A stretch of DNA of 12,174 bases from an uncultured Clostridia bacterium (GCA_934129745.1 CAKOWZ010000031.1:1-12174), one strand, 5' to 3'. Counted from the stretch's first letter, positions 1-7,011 are shown. Notes: generated by a model from the letters alone, not told the origin. A program made the numbers and translations.

Positions 1-213
1 AGAGAATTGGCAGATTTGAGGCAAAAGTATATAATGGACCAAAAAGCTATTGAAGATAGAGGTATTGAGATTGGAATTGAAAGAGGAATTGAAAAAGGGA
101 TTGAGATCGGAAAAAAAGCAATAGCTAAAAAAATGTTAAATGAAAATATTGAAATAGAAATTATAATGAAAGTTACGAATTTATCTAAAGAAGAAATAAT
201 GAAATTAAAATAG
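1..213 (+). CDS. C-terminal fragment of Rpn/PD-(D/E)XK-family transposase-like nuclease (5' end outside window)
   Basis: The reading frame is open from base 1 and ends at TAG 211-213, so only the last 70 residues are seen and the true start lies upstream. The fragment has the tail typical of Rpn / PD-(D/E)XK 'transposase' proteins. A charged helix carries repeated Gly-Ile-Glu units (GIEIGIERGIEKGIEIGKK), and then a short helical segment ends in NLSKEEIMKLK. In complete family members (usually about 250-300 residues) the N-terminal domain is a nuclease linked to recombination. That catalytic domain is not in the window, so its integrity cannot be judged. An ATG-like start inside the fragment has no convincing ribosome binding site. 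Identification rests on the tail pattern only. Confidence 0.6.
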   Translation, partial: RELADLRQKYIMDQKAIEDRGIEIGIERGIEKGIEIGKKAIAKKMLNENIEIEIIMKVTNLSKEEIMKLK

Positions 214-331
214 ATATTTGTTAAATATAAAATTGGTTGTGTGTTGTAAAAAGATATGAGATTAATTTTGAAGTAGGAATTTTTTATATTAAATATTTTA
301 TATTGTATAAGCAAAATTAAAAATTGAATAA

Positions 332-579
332 AAAAAGACCCAAGTACAAAATAATACTGTAAGTGTAACAATCTTTTCTTTTGATAAAGATGAGGAAATA
401 TCAACACATGCAGCAGGTGGAGATGCACTAGTAACAGTACTTGAAGGAACAGGTAAATTTACAATAGGTGGAGTAGAATTATTCTTAATGAGGTAGAATC
501 AATTATAATGCCAAAAGATATTCCTCATGCAGTTTATGGAAAAGAAAAATTTAAAATGTTACTTGTGGTATCTTTTTAA
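332..579 (+). pseudogene. Broken cupin-domain protein (frameshifted, N-terminus missing)
   Basis: Two adjoining frames together encode most of a small single-domain cupin. The first (from 332, stop TAG 494-496) reads VTIFSFDKDEEISTHAAGGD and continues ALVTVLEGTGKFTIGG, with the HxxxGD-type metal-binding motif and the Gly-rich beta turn. The second (to TAA 577-579) reads NEVESIIMPKDIPHAVYG and supplies the second cupin motif with its His. The switch lies near 485-492 and fits loss of one A from a short A run. The upstream in-frame TAA at 329-331 and the absence of any start codon show that the N-terminus is also gone. Small cupins of this kind usually have about 100-110 residues. A sequencing error could explain the frameshift but not the missing start. 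The rest of the gene-less stretch 214-764 (214-331 and 580-700) is AT-rich with no supported gene. Confidence 0.75.
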
Positions 580-702
580 TAAAAAAATGAAAATTATTAG
601 GATTTCTAATGTATTAAAACTCTTTCAGAACAGAAAGATGATAAAAATTTCACTAAACTGAAATATTAGTAAGTAATAAATAACATATAATAAAAAAGTC
701 TA

Positions 703-731
703 TCATAATGAAACCATCACGCGAATACAAT
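703..731 (+). promoter_or_regulatory. Putative sigma-E (mother-cell) promoter of spoIIID
   Basis: TCATAAT (703-709), a 14-nt spacer and AATACAAT (724-731) closely match the sporulation sigma-E pattern (-35 like TCATATT, -10 like CATACAAT). The -10 box ends 33 nt before the spoIIID start codon. Dependence of spoIIID on sigma-E is established in Bacillus subtilis, which supports the assignment. Two nested inverted repeats overlap it: GAAACC 710-715 with GGTTTC 754-759, and GAATAC 723-728 with GTATTC 741-746. Because the left arms lie upstream of the expected start of transcription, these would act as a DNA dyad (operator) and not as an RNA hairpin. Confidence 0.6.
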
Positions 732-764
732 TAAACAAAAGTATTCACATGGGGGTTTCAATAT

Positions 765-1067
765 ATGAAAAATTATTCAATAGAACAACGTGCATGTAGG
801 TTAGCACATTACATAGTGGATTCAAAAGATACAGTAAGAGGCACAGCTAAAAAATTTGGCGTAAGCAAAAGTACAGTACACAAAGATGTAAGTGAAAGAC
901 TTCTAAAGATAAATCCTGGATTAGCATGTGAGGTAAGAGAAATCTTAGACGAAAACAAAGCTGAAAGACATATAAGAGGAGGAATGGCAACAAAGAAAAA
1001 ATACAGTGAGATAAAATATAAAGAAAATCATAAAGAGAACAATATAGACAGAGATGATGAAAGGTAA
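765..1067 (+). CDS. spoIIID: Stage III sporulation transcriptional regulator SpoIIID
   Basis: This 100-residue protein matches SpoIIID along its length (the B. subtilis protein is about 93 residues). SpoIIID is a small DNA-binding protein that activates and represses sigma-E regulon genes in the mother cell and helps switch to sigma-K. The helix-turn-helix is at about residues 23-46, with the diagnostic FGVSKSTVHKDVSERL. The segment NPGLACEVREILDENKAERH follows, then the basic RHIRGGMATKKKY at 68-80, which contacts DNA in the family. The last 20 residues are charged and variable. The start ATG lies 9 nt after GGGGG (751-755), a somewhat unusual Shine-Dalgarno. The gene stands alone, between a sigma-E-like promoter and a hairpin terminator. 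It shows that the organism is a spore former or descends from one. Confidence 0.95.
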   Translation: MKNYSIEQRACRLAHYIVDSKDTVRGTAKKFGVSKSTVHKDVSERLLKINPGLACEVREILDENKAERHIRGGMATKKKYSEIKYKENHKENNIDRDDER

Positions 1068-1084
1068 TAAATTGAAAATTGAAG

Positions 1085-1123
1085 TAGGCAAAATAAATAT
1101 AAAATTTTGTCTATTTAATTTTT
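1085..1123 (+). terminator. Rho-independent terminator of spoIIID
   Basis: TAGGCAAAAT (1085-1094) pairs with ATTTTGTCTA (1104-1113), a 10-bp stem with one G-U pair and a 9-nt A/T loop. It is followed by TTTAATTTTT. It lies 18 nt after the spoIIID stop. A near copy of this hairpin is found at 12114-12148. Confidence 0.65.
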
Positions 1124-1207
1124 ATGAGTGAAATTAATGTTAACTTTTTAACTGGTAAAATATTATAACTATATTACAATTATTTTACAGTATTTTCCAA
1201 TTATATA

Positions 1208-1236
1208 TTGAAAAAAAACTAATAATAATATAAAAT
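1208..1236 (+). promoter_or_regulatory. Sigma-A-type promoter for the acyl-CoA-synthetase/rimO unit
   Basis: TTGAAA (1208-1213), a 17-nt spacer and TAAAAT (1231-1236) form a good vegetative promoter 28 nt upstream of the start codon. The region is very AT-rich, so chance matches are possible. A TATAAA at 1229-1234 is an alternative -10 with 15-nt spacing. Confidence 0.45.
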
Positions 1237-1264
1237 AAACTCATAAAAAATAAGGAGTAAAAAA

Positions 1265-2995
1265 ATGAGTTTATCAAAAAGAAAATTATATTATAGTGAA
1301 AAAATTATAAACTTTAGGGAATTGATATCAAGATATCAAAAAATATTTCCAAATAAAATAGCATTTAAATATAAATCAACTCCAACATCAAAAAATATAG
1401 AAACAATAACATATAGTAAATTTGCAAAGGATATAAAATCCTTTGCAAAAGCATTATTGAAGTTAGAATTAAAAGGAAAAAGAGTTGCAATAATAGGACC
1501 AAATAGATATGAATGGTGTGTTAGTTACTTAGCAGTAGTTTCATCAGATATGATAGTGGTGCCATTAGATAAATCATTACCAAATAATGAAATAAAAAGT
1601 TTAATAAAAAGAAGTGAAGCAGATGCTGTAATATATGATTCAAAATATAGTGATATTTTTTCAGAAATTTGTTTAGAAGGAAAATGTAATTTAAAACAAT
1701 ATATTTGTATGGATAAAATAGATAAACCAAATGTGTTATTTATGAATGAATTAATAGAAACCGGAGAAAAAATTGATGATGAAATATATGATGATATACA
1801 AATGGATTCAGAAAAAATGGCTATAATGTTATTTACATCAGGAACAACATCAATTTCAAAAGCAGTTTGTTTATCACAAGGAAATATATGTGCAGATATA
1901 TATGCATTAAGTCAAATGGCGAAAGTTACCCCAAAAGATACATTTTTATCATTTCTGCCATTACATCATACATTTGAATCAACTTGTACATTTCTTTATG
2001 GAAGTTATTGTGGAATTACAATAGCATTTTGTGATGGAATAAAACATATTCAAAAAAATTTAAATGAATTTAATGTAACAGGATTTGTATGTGTTCCATT
2101 ATTATTAGAAATAATGTATAAAAAAGTACAAAAAAATATTGAAAAACAAAAGAAAAAAACATTAATAAAAATTATGACAGTATTATGTAACTTCTTATTA
2201 AAATTTAGAATTGATATAAGAAGAAAAGTATTTAAGAAAATATTACAAGGAATTGGTGGAGATTTAAGAATCTTAATAGCAGGTGGCGCGCCAATGAATA
2301 CAGAAGCAATAAAAGGATTTTTAGGCTTTGGAATAAATTTATTACAAGGATATGGATTAACAGAAACATCACCAGTTTTGGCAGGAGAAAATGACAAATA
2401 TAAAAAAGCAGGTTCAGTTGGATTCCCACTTCCTGATATAAACGTAAAAATAGATGATCCAGATAACAAAGGTGTTGGAGAAATATTAGTAAATGGACCA
2501 ACAGTTATGTTAGGATATTATCAAAATGAAGAAGCAACAAAAGAAGCATTAACAGAAGGATGGTTTCATACTGGAGATTTAGGATATTTTGATAAAAAAG
2601 GATTTTTATTTGTTACAGGTAGAAAAAAAGATGTAATAGTATTAAAAAATGGAAAAAATATATATCCAGAAGAACTTGAAATATTAATAAATGAACTACC
2701 ATATGTTTCTGAAAGTATGGTATTTGGTAAAGAATATACTAATAAGGCTGACAGAAATGAAGATTTAAATTTATGGGCTAAAATAGTGTATTCACCAGAT
2801 ATTATGAAACAATATTTCCCAGGTGTTGATGCTAGTAAATACAAAGAATTAATCTGGAAAGATATACGAAATAAAGTTAATAAATCTATGCCAGCATATA
2901 AATATATCCGTGAAATTATAGTTACTGATGAACCTTTAATTAAGACCACTACTCAAAAAATTAAGAGATATGAAGAAATGAAAAAAATTAAATAA
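1265..2995 (+). CDS. AMP-binding acyl-CoA synthetase / ligase (long-chain fatty-acid-CoA-ligase-like)
   Basis: This 576-residue member of the ANL adenylate-forming superfamily would activate a carboxylate with ATP to an acyl-AMP and normally pass it to CoA in the cytoplasm or at the membrane face. Visible motifs in order are the A3 phosphate loop TSGTTSISKAV (191-201), LPLHHTFES (231-239), the A5 motif GYGLTET (362-368), A7 HTGDLGYFD (435-443), A8 GRKKDVIVLKNGKNIYPEEL (452-471), and a C-terminal lysine in TTTQKIKRYEE (561-571, K565). Length and the GRKKD motif favour the long-chain acyl-CoA ligase branch. Two core positions deviate: the usual Gly after TSGTT is Ser, and the Gly before the C-terminal Lys is Gln. 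The exact substrate cannot be told. AGGAG at 1253-1257 lies 7 nt before the ATG. rimO follows after 66 nt, probably co-transcribed. Confidence 0.85.
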   Translation: MSLSKRKLYYSEKIINFRELISRYQKIFPNKIAFKYKSTPTSKNIETITYSKFAKDIKSFAKALLKLELKGKRVAIIGPNRYEWCVSYLAVVSSDMIVVPLDKSLPNNEIKSLIKRSEADAVIYDSKYSDIFSEICLEGKCNLKQYICMDKIDKPNVLFMNELIETGEKIDDEIYDDIQMDSEKMAIMLFTSGTTSISKAVCLSQGNICADIYALSQMAKVTPKDTFLSFLPLHHTFESTCTFLYGSYCGITIAFCDGIKHIQKNLNEFNVTGFVCVPLLLEIMYKKVQKNIEKQKKKTLIKIMTVLCNFLLKFRIDIRRKVFKKILQGIGGDLRILIAGGAPMNTEAIKGFLGFGINLLQGYGLTETSPVLAGENDKYKKAGSVGFPLPDINVKIDDPDNKGVGEILVNGPTVMLGYYQNEEATKEALTEGWFHTGDLGYFDKKGFLFVTGRKKDVIVLKNGKNIYPEELEILINELPYVSESMVFGKEYTNKADRNEDLNLWAKIVYSPDIMKQYFPGVDASKYKELIWKDIRNKVNKSMPAYKYIREIIVTDEPLIKTTTQKIKRYEEMKKIK

Positions 2996-3061
2996 CGGTT
3001 GTAAAATGTGTCAAAATATGCTAAAATATGTGATAAATGTTATAAAAAAAGGAGAATAAAT

Positions 3062-4363
3062 ATGAATGTAGGATTTGTTTCATTAGGATGTAGCAAAAAT
3101 TTAGTAGACACAGAAATGACAATAGGATTGTTTAGAAAAAATAATTTTAAAATAGTAAATAACCCAGAAGATGCAGATATAATAGTTGTAAATACTTGCG
3201 GATTTATTGAATCAGCCAAAGAAGAAGCTATCAACACTCTTTTAGAAATGGCTGAATATAAGAAAAAAAGATGTAAATATCTAATTGCAATGGGATGTTT
3301 AGTTCAAAGATATAAAGAAGATTTAGAGAAATCAATGCCAGAGGTTGACTTATTTATCAAATATAAAGAATATGAAACAATTTGGGAACAAATTGAAAAT
3401 TTGGTAGGAAAACAAGAATCTGGAAAAATGTGTGGCTTAGAGTTTTCTGATAGAGTAGTATCAACAGGTAAAAATTTCGCATACTTAAGAATTGCAGAAG
3501 GATGTAGTAATAGATGTACATATTGTGCCATTCCATATATTAGAGGAAAATTTATGAGTAGAACTATGGAAGACATTTTAAATGAAGCTAATGAATTGGT
3601 AAAAAATGGATATAAAGAATTAATTGTAATTGCACAAGATACAAGTAAATACGGAATAGATATTTATGGAGAACCAAAACTTGCTGAATTATTAGAAAAA
3701 TTGGCAAAAATTGATGGAGTAAAATGGATTAGATTTCTATATACTTACCCAGAATCAATTACAGATGAATTAATCAAAGTTGTAAAAGAAAATGATAATA
3801 TTTGCAAATATTTTGATATTCCAATACAACATATATCTAATTCTGTTTTAAAAAGAATGAACAGAAAAAGTAATGGAGAGAGTATACGTAATGTGATTAC
3901 AAAAATCAGAAAAGAAATACCAGATGTTGTAATAAGAACAACAGTAATGGTAGGCTTTCCAGGGGAAACAAATGAAGATTTTAATGAATTATATGAATTT
4001 ATAAAATGGGCCAAATTTGAACGTTTAGGAGCATTTTCATATTCAAAAGAAGATGGAACACCAGCAGAAAAATTAGATGGTCAAATTCATCCAATGACAA
4101 AGAAAAGCAGATATAACAAAATTATGAAATTACAACAACAAATTTCAGATGAAATAATGAAAAATCAAATAGGAAAAACTTTTGAAGTATTACTTGAAAA
4201 TGAAAGCTTTGATGGAAAATATTATATTGGAAGAAGTAAAAATGAAGTTCCTGATATTGATGGTGTTATTTATGTAAAAAAATCACAAGATGAGTTATTA
4301 GATAAATTTGTTAATGTTAAAATTGTAGAAAGTAGAGATTATGATTTGATTGGTGAACTTTAG
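3062..4363 (+). CDS. rimO: Ribosomal protein S12 methylthiotransferase RimO
   Basis: This 433-residue radical-SAM enzyme of the MiaB/RimO family adds a methylthio group to a conserved aspartate of ribosomal protein uS12, using two iron-sulfur clusters. The N-terminal MTTase domain has its three cysteines at C10 (SLGCSKN), C46 (NTCGF) and C79 (AMGCLVQRY). The radical-SAM CxxxCxxC is at C148, C152 and C155 (EGCSNRCTYCAIPYIRGK). A TRAM domain occupies about 366-433. SLGCSKNLVDTE and EGCSNRCTYCAIP are typical of RimO and not of MiaB. The start at 3062 has AGGAG (3050-3054) 7 nt upstream and gives the canonical MNVGFVSLGC N-terminus. An in-frame GTG at 3008 would add 18 residues without family support. 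It lies downstream of the acyl-CoA-synthetase-like gene with no terminator between. Confidence 0.95.
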   Translation: MNVGFVSLGCSKNLVDTEMTIGLFRKNNFKIVNNPEDADIIVVNTCGFIESAKEEAINTLLEMAEYKKKRCKYLIAMGCLVQRYKEDLEKSMPEVDLFIKYKEYETIWEQIENLVGKQESGKMCGLEFSDRVVSTGKNFAYLRIAEGCSNRCTYCAIPYIRGKFMSRTMEDILNEANELVKNGYKELIVIAQDTSKYGIDIYGEPKLAELLEKLAKIDGVKWIRFLYTYPESITDELIKVVKENDNICKYFDIPIQHISNSVLKRMNRKSNGESIRNVITKIRKEIPDVVIRTTVMVGFPGETNEDFNELYEFIKWAKFERLGAFSYSKEDGTPAEKLDGQIHPMTKKSRYNKIMKLQQQISDEIMKNQIGKTFEVLLENESFDGKYYIGRSKNEVPDIDGVIYVKKSQDELLDKFVNVKIVESRDYDLIGEL

Positions 4364-4386
4364 AATGAATCATAGAATAAATATAA

Positions 4387-4491
4387 GATAAATTATCAAG
4401 TCAAAAAGATATTGAAATGGCTAACTGGTTGAAAAGTAAAGTTCCAGAAATAAGTGATGAAATCACAAGTGTAACTTTAAGATTGATTTAA
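4387..4491 (+). pseudogene. Short coding remnant after rimO (34 codons, unrecognised)
   Basis: Between an upstream in-frame TAA (4384-4386) and TAA 4489-4491 the frame reads DKLSSQKDIEMANWLKSKVP and then EISDEITSVTLRLI. The composition (helix, WLKSKVP, acidic, then a beta-like SVTLRLI end) looks protein-like, but no ribosome binding site precedes the only ATG (4417). It could be the decayed C-terminus of a gene once located here, or chance. I do not recognise the family. Confidence 0.3.
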
Positions 4492-4532
4492 AAAGATCAA
4501 ATAAAATTCACACAAAATTCACAAAAGACTAC

Positions 4533-4561
4533 TTGAAAAAATTAAACATATATGTTATTAT
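4533..4561 (+). promoter_or_regulatory. Sigma-A promoter of the OLE RNA
   Basis: TTGAAA (4533-4538), exactly 17 nt, then TATTAT (4556-4561). The seventh base after the -10 is G4568, the first base of GGTGGT, which pairs with the 3' end of the structured RNA. A promoter placed so that transcription starts at the closing stem supports both calls. Confidence 0.65.
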
Positions 4562-4567
4562 ACTATT

Positions 4568-5130
4568 GGTGGTGCATTATTCTAGTTATACTAGCTATTA
4601 CGAGGGTGGGGCTAAAAATCCACTAAAGGGCACATCGATGAAGTTTCTTGTTTATGCGCGAAATGCCAGTTTTGTGTGTTTTCAGGAAGTAAGATTTTAG
4701 GGAGTTATATAATGGCATATATAATCACACCCTATTATCGCGGAGGCTTGGAAGATTGACTTTTCCGAGTAAAACCTATATAAAGTGCCAAGACACAATA
4801 TATAGTGTAGCCTGTCTCGAGTGAGGATATTGGGATTAACATTATCGTTGATATGTGGCCAATTTTTAATTATACATATTGACAGTTATGAAACTATCAT
4901 TGCAAAAAAGACTAGTAATAGATTAAAGTATATTAAGGAAAACTTCTAGAATGTTTGCCAATCAGGCATAAAAACTTGAGGATTAAAGTACGGATTTAAG
5001 TGGCCGTCTGGAAGCCAAAATGAACTTGGCTATTTTCTGTAATCGGAAACGGCTGAACAGTAATGTTTAGTAGAAAATAGAGAAATTCATCTAGACCTAA
5101 ACCGTAAAGTTTACTTAGGTTTTACCACCA
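4568..5130 (+). ncRNA. ole: OLE RNA (ornate, large, extremophilic RNA)
   Basis: This is a non-coding stretch of about 563 nt whose composition is clearly richer in G, C and CG dinucleotides than the flanking AT-rich DNA, as expected of a folded RNA. GGTGGT at 4568-4573 pairs with ACCACC at 5124-5129 and closes the molecule. Internal helices seen by eye include GTGG 4606-4609/CCAC 4620-4623, TGCC 4956-4959/GGCA 4965-4968, CTATTTTCT 5030-5038/AGAAAATAG 5072-5080, and the nested hairpin ACCTAA 5095-5100/TTAGGT 5115-5120 with GTAAA 5104-5108/TTTAC 5110-5114. OLE RNAs are about 600 nt, occur in Firmicutes, mostly anaerobes and extremophiles, and usually lie next to the gene for the membrane protein OapA, which is what follows here. 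In Bacillus halodurans the OLE-OapA complex sits at the membrane and is linked to cold, alcohol and metal-ion stress tolerance. The assignment rests on size, closing stem, promoter and neighbour; I cannot check the full covariance model. Ends are approximate. Confidence 0.82.
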
Positions 5131-5175
5131 TAACATTTTTATTGATTTTAATAAAAATTGTATATGAATGTAAAA

Positions 5176-5276
5176 TACTTTAATATTAGGTTCATATAAT
5201 ATTAAAGTAAGAATAAAATGAATAAGTATAAAATCAAAGAAATCTCAAAAGTAGATTTCTTGATTTTATATTATTC
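5176..5276. other. Two strong AT-rich hairpins between OLE RNA and oapA
   Basis: TACTTTAATATT (5176-5187) and AATATTAAAGTA (5198-5209) are perfect 12-bp arms around a 10-nt loop. The second hairpin joins 5220-5245 to 5253-5276, a 24-bp stem with two single-base bulges on the left arm and a 7-nt loop. Neither is followed by a T run on the + strand, so they are not typical terminators. They may protect or define the OLE 3' region, slow read-through into oapA, or serve as RNase processing sites. The rest of the gap up to 5296 holds no supported gene. Confidence 0.6.
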
Positions 5277-5296
5277 AAAAAATAATTTGCATTATT

Positions 5297-5325
5297 TTGA
5301 AATTAAAATTAATTTATATTATAAA
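5297..5325 (+). promoter_or_regulatory. Putative own promoter of oapA
   Basis: TTGAAA (5297-5302), a 17-nt spacer and TATAAA (5320-5325) lie 70 nt upstream of the oapA ATG and downstream of the two hairpins. oapA could therefore be transcribed independently of the OLE RNA. The AT-rich context raises the chance of a false match. Confidence 0.45.
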
Positions 5326-5395
5326 AAATTAATACATAATATAAAACATAACTTTAATTTACAATAAATAAAATAGAGGAGAATGATTAAATAAA

Positions 5396-5953
5396 ATGAA
5401 AAAAGAAAAAAACAAAAAAGATACAAAAAAAGACTCGTCTGAGCTGAAGTGGTTTATAATAGTCTTTATACTAAGTTTTGTATTATCAATAATATTTTCG
5501 TTTATTTCAACAACAGCAATAGGAGGATTAGGAGTTTTACCAGCAGTTTTAATACTATTTTTTATTATATTTATGGGTATAGTATTTGACATAATTGGTG
5601 TATCTGTTACTGTTGCAAAAGAATCAGATTTTCATGCGAAAGCTTCTAAAAAAATAGCAGGAGCAAAAACATCTCTTAAACTAATAAAAAACTCTGCTAA
5701 AGTTTCAAATATATGTGCAGATGTAATAGGTGATATTGCAGGTGTATTAAGTGGATCAATAAGTGCTTTAATAGCAATGAAAATTACAAGCAAATTTAAT
5801 TTAGAATTTAATGTTCAATTTATAATAAGTGCTATTGTTGCTTCTTTAACAATTGGAGGCAAGGCTATAGGAAAAGGAATCGCTCAAAGAAATTCGACTG
5901 TAATTATTGGATTTGTTGGAAAAGCTTTAAGAATATTTAATAGAGAAAAATAA
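5396..5953 (+). CDS. oapA: OLE-associated membrane protein OapA
   Basis: This is a 185-residue integral membrane protein. A Lys-rich cytoplasmic N-terminus (MKKEKNKKDTKKD) is followed by hydrophobic spans at about 18-38 and 45-72, a conserved polar loop, and further spans at about 112-130 and 139-157. The loop reads FDIIGVSVTVAKESDFHAKA (64-83), then SKKIAGAK and KNSAKVSNICADVIGDIAG. This Asp- and Lys-rich pattern, the size and the position just after the large structured RNA fit OapA, which binds OLE RNA and anchors it to the membrane. Such proteins are sometimes labelled distant CorB/CNNM-like Mg2+ transporters. Spacing is odd: AGGAG at 5377-5381 is 14 nt before the ATG, while an ATG at 5383, only 1 nt from AGGAG, opens a three-codon frame (Met-Ile-Lys-stop). 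In-frame extension is blocked by TGA at 5384-5386. A terminator follows. Confidence 0.82.
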   Translation: MKKEKNKKDTKKDSSELKWFIIVFILSFVLSIIFSFISTTAIGGLGVLPAVLILFFIIFMGIVFDIIGVSVTVAKESDFHAKASKKIAGAKTSLKLIKNSAKVSNICADVIGDIAGVLSGSISALIAMKITSKFNLEFNVQFIISAIVASLTIGGKAIGKGIAQRNSTVIIGFVGKALRIFNREK

Positions 5954-5987
5954 TAAAAATATAAAAATAATAAAATATATAAAAATA

Positions 5988-6024
5988 AAAAAGTTGTATA
6001 GTGTAAAATCTATACAGCTTTTTT
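5988..6024 (+). terminator. Rho-independent terminator of oapA
   Basis: AAAAAGTTGTATAG (5988-6001) pairs with CTATACAGCTTTTT (6010-6023), a 14-bp stem with one G-U pair and an 8-nt loop. The T-rich tail TTTTTTATTTTT follows the base of the stem. Confidence 0.85.
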
Positions 6025-6038
6025 ATTTTTGAAAACAA

Positions 6039-6068
6039 TTAACATAACACAAAACAAAAACATACTAT
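6039..6068 (+). promoter_or_regulatory. Possible promoter of the ZIP transporter gene
   Basis: TTAACA (6039-6044), 18 nt and TACTAT (6063-6068) resemble a sigma-A promoter just after the oapA terminator. A perfect 10-bp dyad follows in the leader: GAATTTTATC 6076-6085 and GATAAAATTC 6093-6102 with a 7-nt spacer. It could be an RNA hairpin or an operator. It does not closely match a Zur/Fur-type site, so no regulator is assigned. Confidence 0.35.
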
Positions 6069-6147
6069 ATAAAGAGAATTTTATCAAATATAGATAAAAT
6101 TCATTAAAAATCGTATAAAAACTAGATATACGAAGGAGGAAATAATA

Positions 6148-6912
6148 GTGAACAAAGAATTATATAGTATGATTGGAATTTTAATACCATTTATAGGAAC
6201 AAGTTTAGGAAGTGCACTTGTATTTTTTATGAAAAATAATATGAAAGAAACATTCCAAAAATTAACAGTAGGATTTGCAGCTGGAGTAATGATTGCTGCA
6301 AGTGTATGGTCATTAATATTACCATCAGTAGAAATGGCTGAAAAACAAAATGTAATTTCATGGATTCCTGCAACAGTAGGATTAATTTTGGGTGTTATAT
6401 TTTTGATATTTATAAATAAAATAGCAGACAAAATAGAAAACAAAAGAAATGGGAAAAAAATGAATATGTTATTATTTTCTGTAACACTACATAACATTCC
6501 AGAAGGAATGGCTGTAGGTGTAAGCTTTGCCGCTTTTTTATCAGGAAATGCAGGAGTAGAATTATTTGAAGCAATGCTTCTAGCAATAGGAATAGCAATA
6601 CAAAACATTCCAGAAGGAGCAATAATATCAATGCCATTAAAAACACAAGGATTAAAAAAAACAAAAGCCTTTTTATATGGAATTTTATCAGGGCTAGTTG
6701 AACCTGTAGCAGCTGTAATCACAGTGTTAATGATAAATATTGTAGTACCAATTCTTCCATATTTATTAACATTCGCAGCAGGTGCAATGATATTTGTTGT
6801 AGTAGAAGAACTTATACCAGAAATTCATAGCGGAAAAAAATCAATGCTTGGAGTCATAGGTTTTACAATAGGGTTTGTAATTATGATGGTTTTAGATATT
6901 GCTTTAGGGTAG
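6148..6912 (+). CDS. ZIP-family divalent metal transporter (ZupT/GufA-like)
   Basis: This 254-residue membrane protein should carry zinc or other divalent metal ions into the cytoplasm. It has about eight hydrophobic spans (for example 7-27, 40-60, 72-92, 105-130, 138-160, 176-200, 203-220 and 232-252). The family's metal-site signatures are intact: HNIPEGMAVG (115-124) in TM4 and QNIPEGAIIS (152-161) in TM5. Supporting residues are SGLVEP (181-186) and VVEELIPE (218-225). The TM3-TM4 loop is short and basic (KIENKRNGKKMN) and lacks the His-rich stretch of eukaryotic ZIPs. It starts at GTG 6148, with AAGGAGGA (6133-6140) 7 nt upstream; an ATG at 6169 would cut into the first span. The stop codon directly abuts a MITE-like element, beyond which lies dut. 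Confidence 0.92.
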   Translation: MNKELYSMIGILIPFIGTSLGSALVFFMKNNMKETFQKLTVGFAAGVMIAASVWSLILPSVEMAEKQNVISWIPATVGLILGVIFLIFINKIADKIENKRNGKKMNMLLFSVTLHNIPEGMAVGVSFAAFLSGNAGVELFEAMLLAIGIAIQNIPEGAIISMPLKTQGLKKTKAFLYGILSGLVEPVAAVITVLMINIVVPILPYLLTFAAGAMIFVVVEELIPEIHSGKKSMLGVIGFTIGFVIMMVLDIALG

Positions 6913-7011
6913 TGTACAATTGGGGATGTGTCCCAATTGCTCATATGAGCAATCTGGGACAGTTCTTTAATAATGTATGAAGTTAATAATATATATTTTT
7001 TATAATATATA

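Noticed and set aside
2050..2949. Minus-strand frames inside the acyl-CoA-synthetase-like gene
   Set aside because: They are shadows of an AT-rich purine-biased gene; products are low-complexity and lack ribosome binding sites.
3008..3061. Longer rimO start at GTG 3008
   Set aside because: The ATG at 3062 has a well-spaced AGGAG and gives the conserved N-terminus; the extension has neither.
4568..5130. Group II intron or other large RNA
   Set aside because: No intron-encoded protein, no recognisable domain V near the 3' end and a membrane protein of OapA type follows; OLE explains the context better.
5220..5276. Terminator for OLE RNA
   Set aside because: The stem is strong but is followed by an A-rich tract on the + strand, and there is no minus-strand gene for it to serve.
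6076..6102. Zur/Fur-type operator in the zip leader
   Set aside because: The dyad is perfect but its sequence does not fit known Zur or Fur boxes closely, so no regulator was named.
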